Assembly (NCBI RefSeq): GCF_003293595.1
Contig: NZ_CP022162.1
Location: 2,587,799-2,651,798 of the forward strand
Origin: Microbacterium sp. PM5
GTDB taxonomy: Bacteria; Actinomycetota; Actinomycetes; Actinomycetales; Microbacteriaceae
DNA length: 64,000 bases
Direction of reading: 5' to 3'
Under the pieces are notes generated by a model. It was not told the DNA's origin, ran no database searches, and saw only the letters and a list, made by a program, of their open reading frames with translations. Of this stretch, positions 62,152 to 64,000 are shown piece after piece. A program made the translations under genes and the position numbers. Numbering within the stretch: position 1 is the stretch's first letter; the number at the start of each line of letters is the position of its first letter.

Positions 62152-63069
62152 TCAGTTGTTGCCGCGCAGGATCGCGATCATGCGCAGGATCTCGATGTAG
62201 AGCCAGACGACCGTCACCATGATGCCGAAGCCGCCAAGCCAGCCGAACTCGCGGGGCGCGCCGTTGCGGACGCCCTGCTGGATCTGGTCGAAGTCCTGCA
62301 CGAGCGAGTAGGCGGCCATGATGACCACGAGCACACCGATGATCAGGCCGATCGGAATGCCGGCGATCTTCGCGCTGTACAGGCCGAAGGCGCCGGGCGC
62401 GATGCCCGTCCACATCAGCACCAGGTTGATGAGGCCGAAGACGAGATAGCCGACCATCGCGATCAGGAAGATCTTGTTGGCGCGGGCGCTCGCGCGCACC
62501 TTGCCGCTCGCGAACAGGGCGAGGGTCACACCGACGACGGCGAAGGTGGCGATCGTGGCCTGCATGACGATGCCGGGCCAGATGAACTCGAAGTAGGCCG
62601 AGATGCCGCCGACGAACAGGCCCTCGAAGGCCGCATAGCCGAAGATCAGCGCCGGGCGGACCTTCTTGCGGGAGGTGAAGGAGACGACCATCGCGAGGAC
62701 GAAGCCGCCGAGCATGCCGAGGATCCACGGCACGATCGTGATCTGCGATGTGCGCGCCACGTCGGTGGGCGAGAAGGCGCCGCCGAGCGTCCACACCCAG
62801 CCGATGACGGCCGTGACGAGGAGGATCGCGAACAGGCCCACCGTCTTGGCGACGGTGTCCTCGACGGTCATGCGGCCGGTCTGGTGCGACGCGGCGGCAG
62901 GGGCGGCGAACGCGCCCTCGAGCTGGGCGTTCACCGCGGCATCCGTCACCTGGTGCGACGTCGCGGCGTAGGCGGTCGGGGCGCCGGGCTGCGGTGCGGC
63001 AGGCGGCGTGAGGCCGGGGCGCTGCTCTTGGAACGCCGGGTTGTTGAATGCGAAGTTGCCGGAGGCCAT
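62152..63069 (-). CDS. Bax inhibitor-1/YccA family membrane protein
   Basis: This 305-aa protein has a hydrophilic Pro/Ala-rich N-terminal part (1-75) and seven membrane helices, with the BI-1 pattern: VGLFAILLVTAVIGWVWTLGG, then a loop RKKVRPALIFGYAAFEGLFVGGISAYFE and a C-terminal YSLVQDFDQIQQGVRNG. In this family the paired Asp residues near the C-terminus control a pH-sensitive calcium leak. ATG 63069 is chosen after GGAAAGAGA; GTG 63096 is possible. Confidence 0.88.
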   Translation of the reverse strand: MASGNFAFNNPAFQEQRPGLTPPAAPQPGAPTAYAATSHQVTDAAVNAQLEGAFAAPAAASHQTGRMTVEDTVAKTVGLFAILLVTAVIGWVWTLGGAFSPTDVARTSQITIVPWILGMLGGFVLAMVVSFTSRKKVRPALIFGYAAFEGLFVGGISAYFEFIWPGIVMQATIATFAVVGVTLALFASGKVRASARANKIFLIAMVGYLVFGLINLVLMWTGIAPGAFGLYSAKIAGIPIGLIIGVLVVIMAAYSLVQDFDQIQQGVRNGAPREFGWLGGFGIMVTVVWLYIEILRMIAILRGNN

Positions 63070-63221
63070 GGTCTCTTTCCACTCCCTAGGGTGCACCGGT
63101 CGGGTGCACAGCGAGGTGCTGTGGATAACAGGCTATCGGACGGCTGCGCCGCATCGTCAGGCGCCGGCTGTGCTGCTGCTGTGAAGGCGCTCAGACGGGC
63201 CTCGATCGGTAGCCTGGGCCC

Positions 63222-64000
63222 ATGCCTCGTGCCCGCCCGCTGGTGATCGGTCATCGCGGCGCCCCCGGATACCGCCCCGAGCACACCCGCTCGTCGTATG
63301 AGCTGGCGCTGGCGATGGGAGTGGATGCCGTCGAGCCCGATGTCGTCTTCACGAAGGATGCCGTGGCCGTCGTCCGGCACGAGAACGAGATCTCGGGGAC
63401 GACCGACGTCGCCGACCGTCCGGAGTTCGCGGACCGTCGCACGACGAAGCCGGTCGATGGCGTCCCGCAGACGGGCTGGTTCACCGAGGACTTCACCTGG
63501 GCGGAGCTGTCGACGCTGCGCTGTCGCGAGCGACTGCCGCACCTGCGCCCCGGCAGTGCGGCCTTCGATGACACGGAACCGCCGCTGCGGTTGCGCGACC
63601 TGCTCGATCTCGTCGCGACAGCCTCACGTGAACAGGGGCGCGACATCGGCATCGTGCTGGAGATCAAGCACGCCACCTTCTTCGGGGCGCGGGGCTTCGA
63701 TGTCGCGGCGCTGGTCGCCGCCGAGCTGCGCGACGCGGGGTGGGCCGAGGGAGCGCACCCGCTGTTCGTGGAGTCGTTCGAACTGACCGTCCTGCGACAG
63801 CTGCGTGCGCGCGGCATCCCCGCGACGTACGTCTACCTCGTCGAGGCCGACGGTGCGCCGTTCGATCTCGTCGCGGCCCACGGTGAGGCGGCGACACCGT
63901 ATCGCGACCAGGTCAGCGCCGCCGGGCTGGCACGGCTGGCGCCGGAGGTGGACGGCATCAGCGTCGACAAGGCGATGCTGCTGAGCGCGTCGCCGCCGGG
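63222..64000 (+). CDS. Glycerophosphodiester phosphodiesterase (3' end cut by window)
   Basis: The first 259 codons of a GDPD-family enzyme are present and open to the last base. The metal-binding and catalytic motifs GHRGAPGYRPEHT, a VEPDVVFTKD segment (Glu-Pro-Asp), and LEIKHATFF are all intact. It hydrolyses glycerophosphodiesters to glycerol-3-phosphate and an alcohol. There is no signal peptide in the visible N-terminus, so it is probably cytoplasmic. ATG 63222; the ribosome site is weak. Confidence 0.9.
   Translation, partial: MPRARPLVIGHRGAPGYRPEHTRSSYELALAMGVDAVEPDVVFTKDAVAVVRHENEISGTTDVADRPEFADRRTTKPVDGVPQTGWFTEDFTWAELSTLRCRERLPHLRPGSAAFDDTEPPLRLRDLLDLVATASREQGRDIGIVLEIKHATFFGARGFDVAALVAAELRDAGWAEGAHPLFVESFELTVLRQLRARGIPATYVYLVEADGAPFDLVAAHGEAATPYRDQVSAAGLARLAPEVDGISVDKAMLLSASPP

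Overview
The window looks like a chromosomal segment from a high-GC actinobacterium of the family Microbacteriaceae, most likely Microbacterium or a close relative. The reasons are the GC-rich, C-ending codon usage, the many GTG starts and 4-bp ATGA/GTGA gene overlaps, the recurrent palindrome built from GGATGCCG/CGGCATCC, DUF2510, DUF222-HNH and DUF3817 proteins, an RmlC-RmlD fusion, and the order rplM-rpsI-glmM ... coaA-glmS-acpS-alr-tsaE-tsaB-rimI-tsaD ... groES. The genus is an inference; no rRNA or tRNA gene lies in the window.

1-17.9 kb is a Wzy-type exopolysaccharide locus. It holds a polyprenyl glycosyl-phosphotransferase (initiating enzyme), four glycosyltransferases, a Wzy polymerase and a Wzx flippase. 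Nucleotide-sugar genes follow for GDP-L-fucose (gmd, fcl), UDP-glucuronate (ugd) and dTDP-L-rhamnose (rmlA, rmlB, fused rmlC-rmlD), with a GDP-mannose hydrolase-like Nudix gene. The chain-specific genes (about 1.6-3.5 and 4.8-8.5 kb) are visibly AT-richer than the rest, and a decayed IS5-family transposase lies between them. Both suggest acquisition by transfer.

17.9-22.5 kb is accessory: a DUF2510/G5/excalibur surface protein, a membrane-anchored NERD protein, a DUF222-HNH endonuclease behind a candidate LexA box, and a divergent DUF4406/DeoR pair.

22.5-30.3 kb is a compact signalling island. It has three histidine-kinase-like proteins (one lacking the N-box asparagines), two NarL-type response regulators that align without gaps (one lacking the phospho-acceptor aspartate), a CPBP membrane protease, a VanZ-like protein and short ORFs that overlap the starts of regulator or kinase genes. 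This is the least explained part of the window.

30.4-46.1 kb is core: galU, rplM-rpsI, glmM, a Ppx/GppA phosphatase, coaA, glmS, acpS, alr, the t6A genes tsaE-tsaB-rimI-tsaD, a THUMP-like methyltransferase, a secreted PHB-depolymerase-type esterase, and groES with two CIRCE elements and no adjacent groEL. 46.2-53.1 kb carries a RarD permease and a branched-chain amino-acid-type ABC transporter whose binding protein faces the permease/ATPase operon. Its LivH permease has an extra N-terminal secreted domain. 53.4-64 kb is centred on GMP synthesis (guaB, guaB3, guaA), with an ABC-F protein, a sarcosine/N-methyltryptophan oxidase-type flavoprotein, SURF1, DUF3817, a Bax inhibitor-1 protein and a glycerophosphodiesterase cut by the window end.
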